Source: Sphaerisporangium dianthi (lineage in GTDB: Bacteria > Actinomycetota > Actinomycetes > Streptosporangiales > Streptosporangiaceae). Taken from it: 64,000 bases of DNA. A program made the translations under genes and the position numbers. Of the stretch, positions 51,022 through 58,853 are shown piece by piece. Location: positions 1-64,000 of the forward strand of contig NZ_JBHSFP010000021.1 of assembly GCF_042654065.1 (NCBI RefSeq), given 5' to 3'. How positions within the stretch are numbered: position 1 is the stretch's first letter; each line of letters begins with the position of its first letter. The notes beneath the pieces are model-generated. The model was given only the letters and a program-made list of their open reading frames with translations. It did no database searches and had not been told where the DNA came from.

Positions 51022-51956
51022 TGGCACGGCATCCTCTGCCGGCACGGTCCCCGATCGCGCCCCGCGGGCGTTCCGGACGAGCCCTCGCCGCCGCCGCCGC
51101 CGACGCCGACATCGACGCCGACGCCGTCACCGGCAGCGCCACCGGTGCCGGTGTCGCGGCGCGAGGGAGGGTCACGGTCGGGGGCGTCGCGGTCGACACC
51201 CTCACCGAGCAGGCGGTGGTCGGCCACGTCATCGCCGCACTGCTGCAGGGGCGAGGCGGGCATGTCGTCACCCCGAACGTCGACATCTGCCGGGCCTGCT
51301 CCCGCGACCCCGAGGTGCGGGCGATCGTCGCGGGGGCCGACCTCGCGGTGCCCGACGGCATGCCGCTGGTCTGGGCGTCCAAGCTGCTCGGAACCCCGGT
51401 ACCCGAGCGCATCACCGGGGCCGACCTGATCTGGTCTCTCTCGGAGGCGGCGGCGTCCGGCGGGCTGTCCGTCTACCTGGTCGGAGGGCCTCCCGGCGTC
51501 GCCGTACGCGCGGCCGAGGTGCTGGGCGACCGCTACCCGGGGCTGCGCGTCGCGGGGGTGGTGTCCCCTCCGTTCGGGTTCGAGACCTCAGCGGAAGGCC
51601 TGGCCGCCGTACGCGAGGCATTGATGCGGGCACGGCCCGACCTGGTCTTCGTCGGGCTGGGCTTCCCCAAGCAAGATCGCCTCATCGGGCTCCTGCGGGG
51701 CGATCTGCCCCGGGCGTGGTTCATCGGCTGCGGCTCGGCCATCGGCTTCGCCGCGGGGTCGATGCGGCGGGCGCCCGAGTGGATGCGACGTTCCGGCCTC
51801 GAATGGCTGTTCCGCCTGGCCGCCGACCCAGGACGGCTCGCCCGCCGTTATCTGGTCGACGACCTCCCCTTCGCGCTGCGCCTGCTCACCGTGTGCCTCC
51901 TCCGGCACGCCGCCCGCAGGCTCCGGCGAAACCACCGAGAGGCCGATGGCCTGTGA
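51021..51956 (+). CDS. WecG/TagA/CpsF family glycosyltransferase (GT26)
   Basis: 311 residues. After a 45-residue Ala/Asp-rich N-terminal stretch comes the GT26 core: VTPNVDICRACSRDPEVR, AVPDGMPLVWAS, VYLVGGPPGV and FVGLGFPKQD. These enzymes add ManNAc-type sugars to undecaprenyl-linked intermediates. The C-terminal tail is basic and amphipathic, which fits membrane attachment. It is coupled to the preceding GT2 gene. Confidence 0.92.
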   Translation: MARHPLPARSPIAPRGRSGRALAAAAADADIDADAVTGSATGAGVAARGRVTVGGVAVDTLTEQAVVGHVIAALLQGRGGHVVTPNVDICRACSRDPEVRAIVAGADLAVPDGMPLVWASKLLGTPVPERITGADLIWSLSEAAASGGLSVYLVGGPPGVAVRAAEVLGDRYPGLRVAGVVSPPFGFETSAEGLAAVREALMRARPDLVFVGLGFPKQDRLIGLLRGDLPRAWFIGCGSAIGFAAGSMRRAPEWMRRSGLEWLFRLAADPGRLARRYLVDDLPFALRLLTVCLLRHAARRLRRNHREADGL

Positions 51957-51965
51957 GGTGGTGTG

Positions 51966-53312
51966 CTAGGAGGTGCGCACGGTGGTCTGCTGGGGTGCGT
52001 CGGTGGACGTGGGGCGGGCGGCTCCTGCCGGCAGCGTGATGGTGACGGCCAGCCCGCCCTCGGTGTTCGGCGCCGCCGTGACCGTACCGCCGTGCGCGCG
52101 CACGATGGACCGGACGATGGCGAGGCCCAGACCGGTCGATCGGGATCCTGCGGCGCGCCCGGACGCCAGCCGCTGGAACGGCTCGAACAGCCGGTCGACC
52201 TCCGCCGGAGGGATGACGTCGCCAGTGTTGCGCACCGTGACGAACGCTTCCCCGCTGCCGTTGGCCATGTCGTGACCGCCGGCCATGTCGTGACCGTTGG
52301 CCGCGCCGCTGCCGTTGGCCACGGCGTGACCATCGGCCGTGCCACTGCCGTTGGCCGTGCCGTGGCCGGTGACCACCTCGACCCAGCCGCCTTTCCGGTT
52401 GTGCCTGATCGCGTTGTCCACCAGGTTGCGCACCAGGCGTTCGAGCAAGACAGGGTCGCCGTCGACGGCAGCGGGGCGCAGGTCGGTGGTGACGTCCAGG
52501 CCGGCGCGCTCGGCCTCGTCGTCCGCCTCGCTCACCGCGACGGCCGCCGCCACCGCCAGGTCGTGCGGCTCGCGGGCGATGACGCCGCTGTCGCTGCGGG
52601 CCAGTGCCAGCAGGCCGTCCAGCAGACGTTCGGCCTGCCCGGCCGCGATCAGCGCGCGCTGCGCCATGGCCTCCCACTGGGCGGGCGTGCTCTCCCTCTT
52701 GGCCAGCAGCACCTCGGCGCCGGTACGGACGATCGCGAGCGGGGTGCGCAGCTCGTGCGAGGCGTCGGCGACGAACCTCCGCTGGCTGTTGAAGGAGGCC
52801 TCCAGCCTGGCCACCATCGCGTCGAAGGTGTCGGCCAGTTCCTTGAGCTCGTCGCGCGGCCCGGTGAGCGCGACGCGCTCGTGCAGCCGGTCCTGGGAGA
52901 TCCGCCGGGTGGCGGCGGTGAGCGTCCGCAGCGGCCGGAGCATCCGCCCGGCGACGACCCAGGAGACCCCGAGCCCCACTATGGCGGTGATCGCCAGGGC
53001 GATCGCCGAGGTCCCGGCGGTGTTCAGCAGCGTGCCGGCGCGCAACCGGTCGAGGTCGGCCTGCTTGACCTCGTCGTACCCGTCGAGGTCATCGGCGCCG
53101 GACTTCTCGTCCCTCAGCGACGAGCCGTCCACGGTCGAGGCGTCGCGCGTCGCCCCCGCCGGGGGGAGGGCATCGGCGCTGCCGGTATAGAGGCTCTGGT
53201 AGAGCAGGGCATAGTTGAGCGCGAGCAGCGCCGCACACGTCGCCACGAGCACGACCGCGTACACCAGGGTCAGCCGCAGCCGGATCGACGGGTGCTCGCC
53301 GAGCGGCCTCAC
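51966..53312 (-). CDS. Sensor histidine kinase
   Basis: 448 residues. Two transmembrane helices (about 10-33 and 92-118) flank an extracellular loop. A HAMP domain, HisKA with ASHELRTPLA and HATPase_c (NLVDNAIRHN, VDRLFEPFQR, GLGLAIVRSIV) follow. Between two strands of the ATPase domain is a repeat insert (GTANGSG, GHDMAGGHDMANGSG) of about 38 residues. GTG 53312 overlaps the response regulator stop. It belongs with the exporter operon on the other strand, as is usual for such sets. Confidence 0.92.
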   Translation of the reverse strand: MRPLGEHPSIRLRLTLVYAVVLVATCAALLALNYALLYQSLYTGSADALPPAGATRDASTVDGSSLRDEKSGADDLDGYDEVKQADLDRLRAGTLLNTAGTSAIALAITAIVGLGVSWVVAGRMLRPLRTLTAATRRISQDRLHERVALTGPRDELKELADTFDAMVARLEASFNSQRRFVADASHELRTPLAIVRTGAEVLLAKRESTPAQWEAMAQRALIAAGQAERLLDGLLALARSDSGVIAREPHDLAVAAAVAVSEADDEAERAGLDVTTDLRPAAVDGDPVLLERLVRNLVDNAIRHNRKGGWVEVVTGHGTANGSGTADGHAVANGSGAANGHDMAGGHDMANGSGEAFVTVRNTGDVIPPAEVDRLFEPFQRLASGRAAGSRSTGLGLAIVRSIVRAHGGTVTAAPNTEGGLAVTITLPAGAARPTSTDAPQQTTVRTS

Positions 53313-53959
53313 AGCCGGTATCCAGCGCCGACGACGGTCTCGATCAGCGGTGGGTCGCCCAGTTTGCGGCGCAGCCGGGCGATGGTGACCCGCACGGTCG
53401 CGGTGAACGGGTCGGCATGCTCGTCCCATGCCCGTTCGAGCAGGTCCTCGGCACTGACCACGGCGCCGTCGGCGCACATCAGGATCTCCAGCACGGCGAG
53501 CTCCTTGGTGGTCAGCGGGATGACGCGGCCGTCTCGGGTGACGACGCGCCGTGCGGTGTCGAAGGTCAGTCCTGCGCGCCGTAGGACCCGTGGAGCGTTG
53601 TTGGCCCGGCGGGCCAGCGCGCGTATGCGCAGCACCAGCTCGTCGAAGACGAACGGCTTGGCCAGGTAGTCGTCCGCGCCGAGGATCAGGCCGGCGACCC
53701 GGTCCGCCGCCTCACCCGCCGCGGTGAGCATGAGGATGCGGGCGTCGGCGCCTCCCGCGGCCAACGCGGTGCACACCTGGTCGCCATGGACGAGCGGCAG
53801 GTCGCGGTCGAGCACGACCACGTCGTACCGGTTCGCGCCGGCTTTGTGCAGGCCGTCGAGCCCGTCGGCCGCGAGGTCGACCGCGATGCCCTGATCACGC
53901 AGTCCGTCGGCGACCTGTTCGGCCAGCAGCACCTCGTCCTCGATCAGCAGCACTCGCAC
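53309..53959 (-). CDS. OmpR/PhoB family response regulator
   Basis: 216 residues. The receiver domain has LLIEDE, the phospho-acceptor in VVLDRDLP, T in MLTAAG and K in AKPF. The winged helix C-terminal domain ends with TVRVTIARLRRKLGDP and VVGAGYRL. GTG 53959 has GGAGG eight nt upstream. It is divergent from the lipoprotein/adaptor/ABC operon, which it likely controls. Confidence 0.94.
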   Translation of the reverse strand: MRVLLIEDEVLLAEQVADGLRDQGIAVDLAADGLDGLHKAGANRYDVVVLDRDLPLVHGDQVCTALAAGGADARILMLTAAGEAADRVAGLILGADDYLAKPFVFDELVLRIRALARRANNAPRVLRRAGLTFDTARRVVTRDGRVIPLTTKELAVLEILMCADGAVVSAEDLLERAWDEHADPFTATVRVTIARLRRKLGDPPLIETVVGAGYRL

Positions 53960-54007
53960 TCGTACATCCTCCTTGTCCGGAGTCTCCGCGATCGAGCATT
54001 ACACCCG

Positions 54008-54026
54008 TGTTACAGGCGCTGTGACA
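54008..54026. promoter_or_regulatory. Inverted repeat between response regulator and exporter operon
   Basis: TGTTACAG-GCG-CTGTGACA has 8-bp arms with one mismatch and lies in the 122-nt divergent region. A related TTACAC lies just upstream. It is a candidate binding site for the response regulator. Confidence 0.5.
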
Positions 54027-54081
54027 GGGGCGTTGCCGGAATCCTGCTCCACTGGGCCGACCGAACCAGAGGAGACCGCCG

Positions 54082-54621
54082 ATGAGAACGAGATTCCTGG
54101 TCGTCTGCCTGCTACCGCTCCTGCTGGTAGCGACGGCGGCCTGCACCGCTCCCGCCGACGGCAAGGGGGTCGCCTCGGCGGGCGGCTCCGCCGAGCCGAG
54201 CGCGACGGCGAGCCTCAGCCTCCTGGACCAGGGAATCAGGTGGGCGAGGTGCATGCGGGAGCACGGCGTGCCGCAGCCGGACCCGGTGGTGACCAACGGT
54301 GACGGAGTCCGGTACGAGGGGCTCACCAAGGACGCGGTGGACGGCAGCGTCCTTAAGAAGGCTCAGGAGGCGTGTGAGAAGCTCCGCCCCGTCCTGCCGG
54401 CCGACGTGCGGGAGATGAAGCAGGGGTTGTCGCGCCTGTTCGCCCGGTGCATGCGCGAGCAGGGGGTGGAGGACTTTCCAGACCCGGAGCCCGACGGCCG
54501 TTTCGTCATAGAACCGCCGGTCGAGAACGATCCGCGGTTCCCCGCGGCGAAGGAGACCTGCGACGCGCGGGAGGACGCGGCGGCCGCGTCGGCGCGGCCG
54601 AGCTCGCGGCCGAGCCCGTGA
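54082..54621 (+). CDS. Lipoprotein of the exporter operon
   Basis: 179 residues. A lipoprotein signal peptide ends with the lipobox VATAAC (Cys at about 21). The mature part has two similar motifs, WARCMREHGVPQPDP and FARCMREQGVEDFPDP, which suggests an internal duplication with paired cysteines. Proteins of this kind precede adaptor/MacB-like ABC genes in actinomycetes; their function is not established. The stop overlaps the next GTG. Confidence 0.75.
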   Translation: MRTRFLVVCLLPLLLVATAACTAPADGKGVASAGGSAEPSATASLSLLDQGIRWARCMREHGVPQPDPVVTNGDGVRYEGLTKDAVDGSVLKKAQEACEKLRPVLPADVREMKQGLSRLFARCMREQGVEDFPDPEPDGRFVIEPPVENDPRFPAAKETCDAREDAAAASARPSSRPSP

Positions 54622-55751
54622 GCGACAGGACCAGAGCGGGCGACAGGGCGCCGGCGGCCGACACGGCGCCGGCTGACCGGCGCGCCGTTCGCCGGCGGCG
54701 TGCCGGGGGCGTCGCGGCGGCCGGTGAGGTCGTGCTCGCCGCGGGCACGGCGACCGCGGCCGCGGTCGGGTTCGGCGGGGGCGGCACGGGTGCGCCGGCC
54801 GCGGCGGCTCTGCCGCCGGGCGCCGCCCAGGTGACCCGGCGGACGATGCTGGACACCGAGGAGGTGCAGGGCGACCTCGGCTACCGCGCCGAGACCGCGC
54901 TGGCCGGCCGGATCGCGGGTGTCGTCACCAGGGTGCCGCTGCCGGGCGACGTCATCGTCCGGGGCCGGCGGATCTACCGGGTGGACGACACGCCGGTCGT
55001 GCTCATGTACGGCGACGTCGCCGCGTACCGGACGCTCGCCCCGGGCGTCAGCGGCGTGGACGTACGGCAGCTCGAACGCAACCTGAAGGCTCTCGGCTAC
55101 GGCGGGTTCACGGTGGACAGGACCTACACGTGGGGCACCGCGATCGCGGTGCGGCGATGGCAGAAGGAGCGGGGCCTGCCGCAGACCGGCCAGGTCGAGC
55201 TGGGCCGGGTGGTGTTCGCCCCGGGAAGGATCCGGATCGCCGCCGTCACGGCGGGGGTGAACCGGTCCACCGGCGGCGGGCAGGAGGTGCTGCGGTACAC
55301 CGGGACCGGCCGTCGGGTGACCGCCCGGCTGGAGGTGTCCAAGCAGCGGCTGGCCCGCAAGGGAGTCAAGGTGGCTGTCCAGATGCCGGGCGGCAGGAAG
55401 GTGGCCGGCAGGGTGGAACGGGTCCGCACGGTGGTCGAGCGGCCGGCCGGCCAGAGCGGCCAGGCGGAGACCTCGATCGAGACGGTCATCTCACTGCGCG
55501 ACCCGAAGGCGGCCGCGGGCATCGAGGCGGCCGTGGTCACCGTGGTCTTCACCGCGGCGAAGCGCGAGGACGTGCTCACCGTGCCCGTCGCGGCGCTGGT
55601 GGCGCTGGCCGAGGGCGGCTACGGCGTCGAGGTCGTCGAAGGATCCGCCACGCGCTACGTCAAGGTGGAGACCGGCCTGTTCGCGAACGGCCGGGTCGAG
55701 GTCACCGGCGACGGGCTGCGCGAGGGCTCGACCGTGGGGATGCCGCGATGA
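54618..55751 (+). CDS. Efflux adaptor-like protein with peptidoglycan-binding domain
   Basis: 377 residues. An N-terminal arginine-rich segment and one hydrophobic helix (about 33-62) are followed by an export adaptor region. A PG_binding_1-like segment (GVDVRQLERNLKALGYGGF, TAIAVRRWQKERGL) and a beta-barrel with C-terminal lipoyl-like strands (LTVPVAALVAL) complete it. It would link the MacB-type ABC transporter to the cell wall. GTG 54618 overlaps the lipoprotein stop, and its stop overlaps the ATPase ATG. Confidence 0.82.
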   Translation: MSDRTRAGDRAPAADTAPADRRAVRRRRAGGVAAAGEVVLAAGTATAAAVGFGGGGTGAPAAAALPPGAAQVTRRTMLDTEEVQGDLGYRAETALAGRIAGVVTRVPLPGDVIVRGRRIYRVDDTPVVLMYGDVAAYRTLAPGVSGVDVRQLERNLKALGYGGFTVDRTYTWGTAIAVRRWQKERGLPQTGQVELGRVVFAPGRIRIAAVTAGVNRSTGGGQEVLRYTGTGRRVTARLEVSKQRLARKGVKVAVQMPGGRKVAGRVERVRTVVERPAGQSGQAETSIETVISLRDPKAAAGIEAAVVTVVFTAAKREDVLTVPVAALVALAEGGYGVEVVEGSATRYVKVETGLFANGRVEVTGDGLREGSTVGMPR

Positions 55752-56563
55752 TCGAGCTGACCGACGTGACAAAGGCCTACCCCGGCGGCGTCCGCGCGCT
55801 CGCCGGCGTCACCCTCACCATCGGCGCCGGCGAGCTGGTCGCGGTGGTCGGCCCGTCCGGCTCGGGCAAGTCCACCATGCTGCACGTGCTGGGCACGCTC
55901 GACCGCCCCACCTCCGGCCGGGTGGTGGTCGACGGCCACGACGTGTCGCGGCTGTCCGACCGGCAGGTGTCGGCGCTGCGCGCGAGCCGCATCGGCTTCG
56001 TGTTCCAGCAGTTCCACCTGGCCTCGGGCGTGCCGGCGCTGGACAACGTGGCCGACGGCCTTCTCTATGCCGGGGTCGGCCTGAGCGAGCGGCGCCGGCG
56101 GGCCGCGGCGACGCTGGAGCGGGTCGGGCTCGGACACCGGCTCGACCACGAGCCGCACGAGCTGTCCGGCGGCGAGAAGCAGCGGGTGGCGATCGCCCGG
56201 GCGGTGATCGGCGACCCGGCGCTGCTGCTCGCCGACGAGCCGACCGGCAACCTGGACTCCGCCTCGGGCGAAGGGATCATGGCCGCGCTGCGGGAGCTTC
56301 ACGCCGCCGGCACCACGGTCGTGGTCATCACGCATGACCTGGAGATCGCGGCCGGGCTGGACCGGCAGGTGCTGATGCGCGACGGCAGGGTCGTCAGCGA
56401 CGGCGACGGCGACGGCGACAGTGACGGGAACGGCGACGGGGGCGGGAACGGCGACGGGGGCGGGAACGGTGACGGAGGCGGTGACGACGGCGGGGGCGGT
56501 GACGGCGACGGAGGCCGGGGCGGCGACACCACGCCGCGCGGGGCGGGGGTGACCGCGTCGTGA
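55748..56563 (+). CDS. MacB/LolD-type ABC transporter ATPase
   Basis: 271 residues. Walker A GPSGSGKST, Q-loop VFQQFHL, signature LSGGEKQRVAIARA, Walker B LLLADEPTGNLD and H-loop ITHD are all present. The normal protein ends near residue 218. A tail of about 45 residues made of Asp/Gly/Asn repeats (GNGDGGGNGDGG) follows, created by a short tandem repeat in the DNA. It is coupled on both sides to the adaptor and permease genes by 4-nt overlaps. Confidence 0.93.
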   Translation: MIELTDVTKAYPGGVRALAGVTLTIGAGELVAVVGPSGSGKSTMLHVLGTLDRPTSGRVVVDGHDVSRLSDRQVSALRASRIGFVFQQFHLASGVPALDNVADGLLYAGVGLSERRRRAAATLERVGLGHRLDHEPHELSGGEKQRVAIARAVIGDPALLLADEPTGNLDSASGEGIMAALRELHAAGTTVVVITHDLEIAAGLDRQVLMRDGRVVSDGDGDGDSDGNGDGGGNGDGGGNGDGGGDDGGGGDGDGGRGGDTTPRGAGVTAS

Positions 56564-57777
56564 CGGCGCGGCAGACCCGCTCCCGGCTCACGCCCGCCCG
56601 GCTGGCCCCGCGGGACGTGGTCCGGGTCGGAGCGGCCGGGCTGCGCACCCGGCCGGCCCGGGCGCTGCTCTCGGCGCTGGGCATCGCGATCGGCATCGCC
56701 GCCATGGTCGCGGTGGTGGGCATCTCGTCCTCCTCGCGCGAACAGCTCGGACGTCAGCTCGCCGCGCTCGGCACGAACCTGCTCACGGTCGCCCCCGGGC
56801 AGACCCTCGACGGTCAGGAGGCGACGCTCCCGGCCGAGGCCGAGGCGATGATCGCGCGGATCGGCCCGGTCACCGCCGTCTCGGCCACCGGGGCGATCCG
56901 CAACGTCAAGGTGTACCGCTCGGACAAGATCCCCAAGGTGGAGACCGGCGGGCTGACCGTGTCAGCCGCCCGGACGAGCCTGCCGCGGACCGTCGGCGCG
57001 ACCTTGCGCGGCGGCGCGTGGCTGAACGGCGCCACCGGCCGGTACCCCGCCGCGGTGCTCGGCGCCGGCGCGGCCGGGCGGCTCGGCGTCGGCCGGGCCG
57101 GACCGGAGATGGTGATCATGGTCGGTGGCGAACGGTTCACCGTGATCGGCGTGCTCGACGAGGTCACGCTCGCGCCCGAGCTCGACACGGCCGTCCTGAT
57201 CGGCTGGGAGGCCGCCACCGGCCTGTTCCGCTTCGACGGGCGGGCGACCACCGTCTACACCCGGTCGCGGGACGATCAGGTCGAGGCGGTACGCGCCGTC
57301 CTGGCGGCCACCGCCGACCCGCGGACGCCCGGCGACGTCAGCGTGTCCCGGCCCTCGGACGCCCTGGCCGCGAGCCGGGCGGCCGACGTCACCCTGAACG
57401 GGCTGCTGCTCGGCCTGGGCGCGGTGGCACTGCTGGTGGGGGGCGTCGGGGTCGCCAACACGATGGTGATCTCGGTGCTGGAGCGCCGGGCCGAGATCGG
57501 CCTGCGTCGTTCGCTCGGCGCCACCCGAGGGCAGATCAGGGTGCAGTTCCTCACCGAATCGCTCCTGCTGTCCGCGCTCGGCGGCGTCGGCGGGGTACTG
57601 GCGGGCATCGCCGTCACCACCGGCTACGCCGCCTACCAGACCTGGCCGGCCGTCGTGCCGGCGTGGGCGACGATGGGCGCGCTCGCCGCCACCGTGCTCA
57701 TCGGCGGCGTGGCCGGGCTCTACCCCGCGATCCGCGCGGCCCGGCTGTCTCCAACCGAAGCGCTGGTGATGATCTAG
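56560..57777 (+). CDS. MacB/FtsX-type ABC transporter permease
   Basis: 405 residues. One N-terminal transmembrane helix (about 33-55), a periplasmic-type MacB_PCD domain (to about 275) and three C-terminal helices of the FtsX domain, with VLERRAEIGLRRSLGATRGQI and LYPAIRAARLSPTEAL. Together with the ATPase, adaptor and lipoprotein it forms a mechanotransmission-type exporter. The cargo is unknown (peptide, antibiotic or lipid). Confidence 0.93.
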   Translation: MTARQTRSRLTPARLAPRDVVRVGAAGLRTRPARALLSALGIAIGIAAMVAVVGISSSSREQLGRQLAALGTNLLTVAPGQTLDGQEATLPAEAEAMIARIGPVTAVSATGAIRNVKVYRSDKIPKVETGGLTVSAARTSLPRTVGATLRGGAWLNGATGRYPAAVLGAGAAGRLGVGRAGPEMVIMVGGERFTVIGVLDEVTLAPELDTAVLIGWEAATGLFRFDGRATTVYTRSRDDQVEAVRAVLAATADPRTPGDVSVSRPSDALAASRAADVTLNGLLLGLGAVALLVGGVGVANTMVISVLERRAEIGLRRSLGATRGQIRVQFLTESLLLSALGGVGGVLAGIAVTTGYAAYQTWPAVVPAWATMGALAATVLIGGVAGLYPAIRAARLSPTEALVMI

Positions 57778-57824
57778 GTCTGGACGACCATGGCGAGTGA
57801 GCAGGTCGCCGGTGTCCGGTGCGG

Positions 57825-58853
57825 TCAGGCGCCGGGCTCGCGCCGGAGAAGGCCGGTGATCTCGTCGATGCGGGTGAGGTCCTGAGCGGTGAGGCCGGTG
57901 GGGGGACGGGTGGCGGCGGCGGCCGAGTCCATGGGGCGGTACGCGGTGTGCGAGAGGCCGGTCCAGGCGAACCCGCCCGTCCGGGAGGTGCTGCCACATG
58001 TCTGGATATTCGCCGAAGTGGCCGCAGTGGCCGGCGTCGACCGGTCACCGCCCTCGCCGGCGGGCATGGGCCCGGGGTGGGGCGGGGCGGTGCAGGCGCG
58101 CTCGACATGCCGGGCCGCGACCGCGGTCCAGGGCAGGCCGCACCAGGCGTACAGGTCGCGGTAGCCGGCGAGCGGGTCGGCGGCCAGGCGTTCGTACGAC
58201 ACCACGCGGATGGCGGGGTGAGCGGCGCACAGCTCTTCCGCGACCTCGCGCGCCACGGCCCACAGGGCGGCGATCTTGGCGATGTGGTCCCCCGAGCCCG
58301 CCAGCGGGCGTAGCCGTTCCACCACCGGGTGGTCACGCAGCAGAAGCGGCTGTTCCAGCAGCTCATGAGGGTGGATGGTCCAGCCGAGCCGCCGCCAGCT
58401 CGCCACCAGGGACGCCGGATCACGCACCAGCAGGACCACCCGGCAGCCGAGGCGCTCGGCGAACCAGCCCGCCGAGAAGAGCGCGAACGGGTCGTCCAGC
58501 AGGGCGCGGCGGCGGAGGAGCCTGCCGAGCGTGAAGGCGGAGGCGTTCTTCGCAAGGCGTGCCAGGTCGCCGGGGGATCGGTTGCGCCGCAGCTCGGCGG
58601 CGTATCGGTAGCGCAGGGCGACGGTGTCGGCGAAGGCACGCCGCCATGGGTCCTCGTTGGCGCGGCAGATGTACTGGAACCGGTGATCGACGGTGGCGTT
58701 CAGCACGCCGGGCGAGCGTCCGGGCGGGCGCTGGGGGTTGAGCGGCTCGTTGACGTACACCGCGCCGCCGCCGGCGGTGAGCATCTTGCCGGCCCAGCTC
58801 GTGCCGCTTCTCGGCAACCCGGTGACCAGAATCGGACCGGTGGCACCGGTCAT
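57825..58853 (-). CDS. Sulfotransferase-family protein
   Basis: 342 residues. The phosphosulfate loop is VTGLPRSGTSWAGKML, and the 3'-phosphate motif is VVLLVRDPASLVASW. It belongs to a different branch from the one at 49154. ATG 58853 overlaps the flippase stop (ATGA). It is the last gene of a minus-strand operon of five genes linked by overlaps that starts beyond the right edge. The predicted role is sulfation of the polymer the cluster makes. Confidence 0.85.
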   Translation of the reverse strand: MTGATGPILVTGLPRSGTSWAGKMLTAGGGAVYVNEPLNPQRPPGRSPGVLNATVDHRFQYICRANEDPWRRAFADTVALRYRYAAELRRNRSPGDLARLAKNASAFTLGRLLRRRALLDDPFALFSAGWFAERLGCRVVLLVRDPASLVASWRRLGWTIHPHELLEQPLLLRDHPVVERLRPLAGSGDHIAKIAALWAVAREVAEELCAAHPAIRVVSYERLAADPLAGYRDLYAWCGLPWTAVAARHVERACTAPPHPGPMPAGEGGDRSTPATAATSANIQTCGSTSRTGGFAWTGLSHTAYRPMDSAAAATRPPTGLTAQDLTRIDEITGLLRREPGA

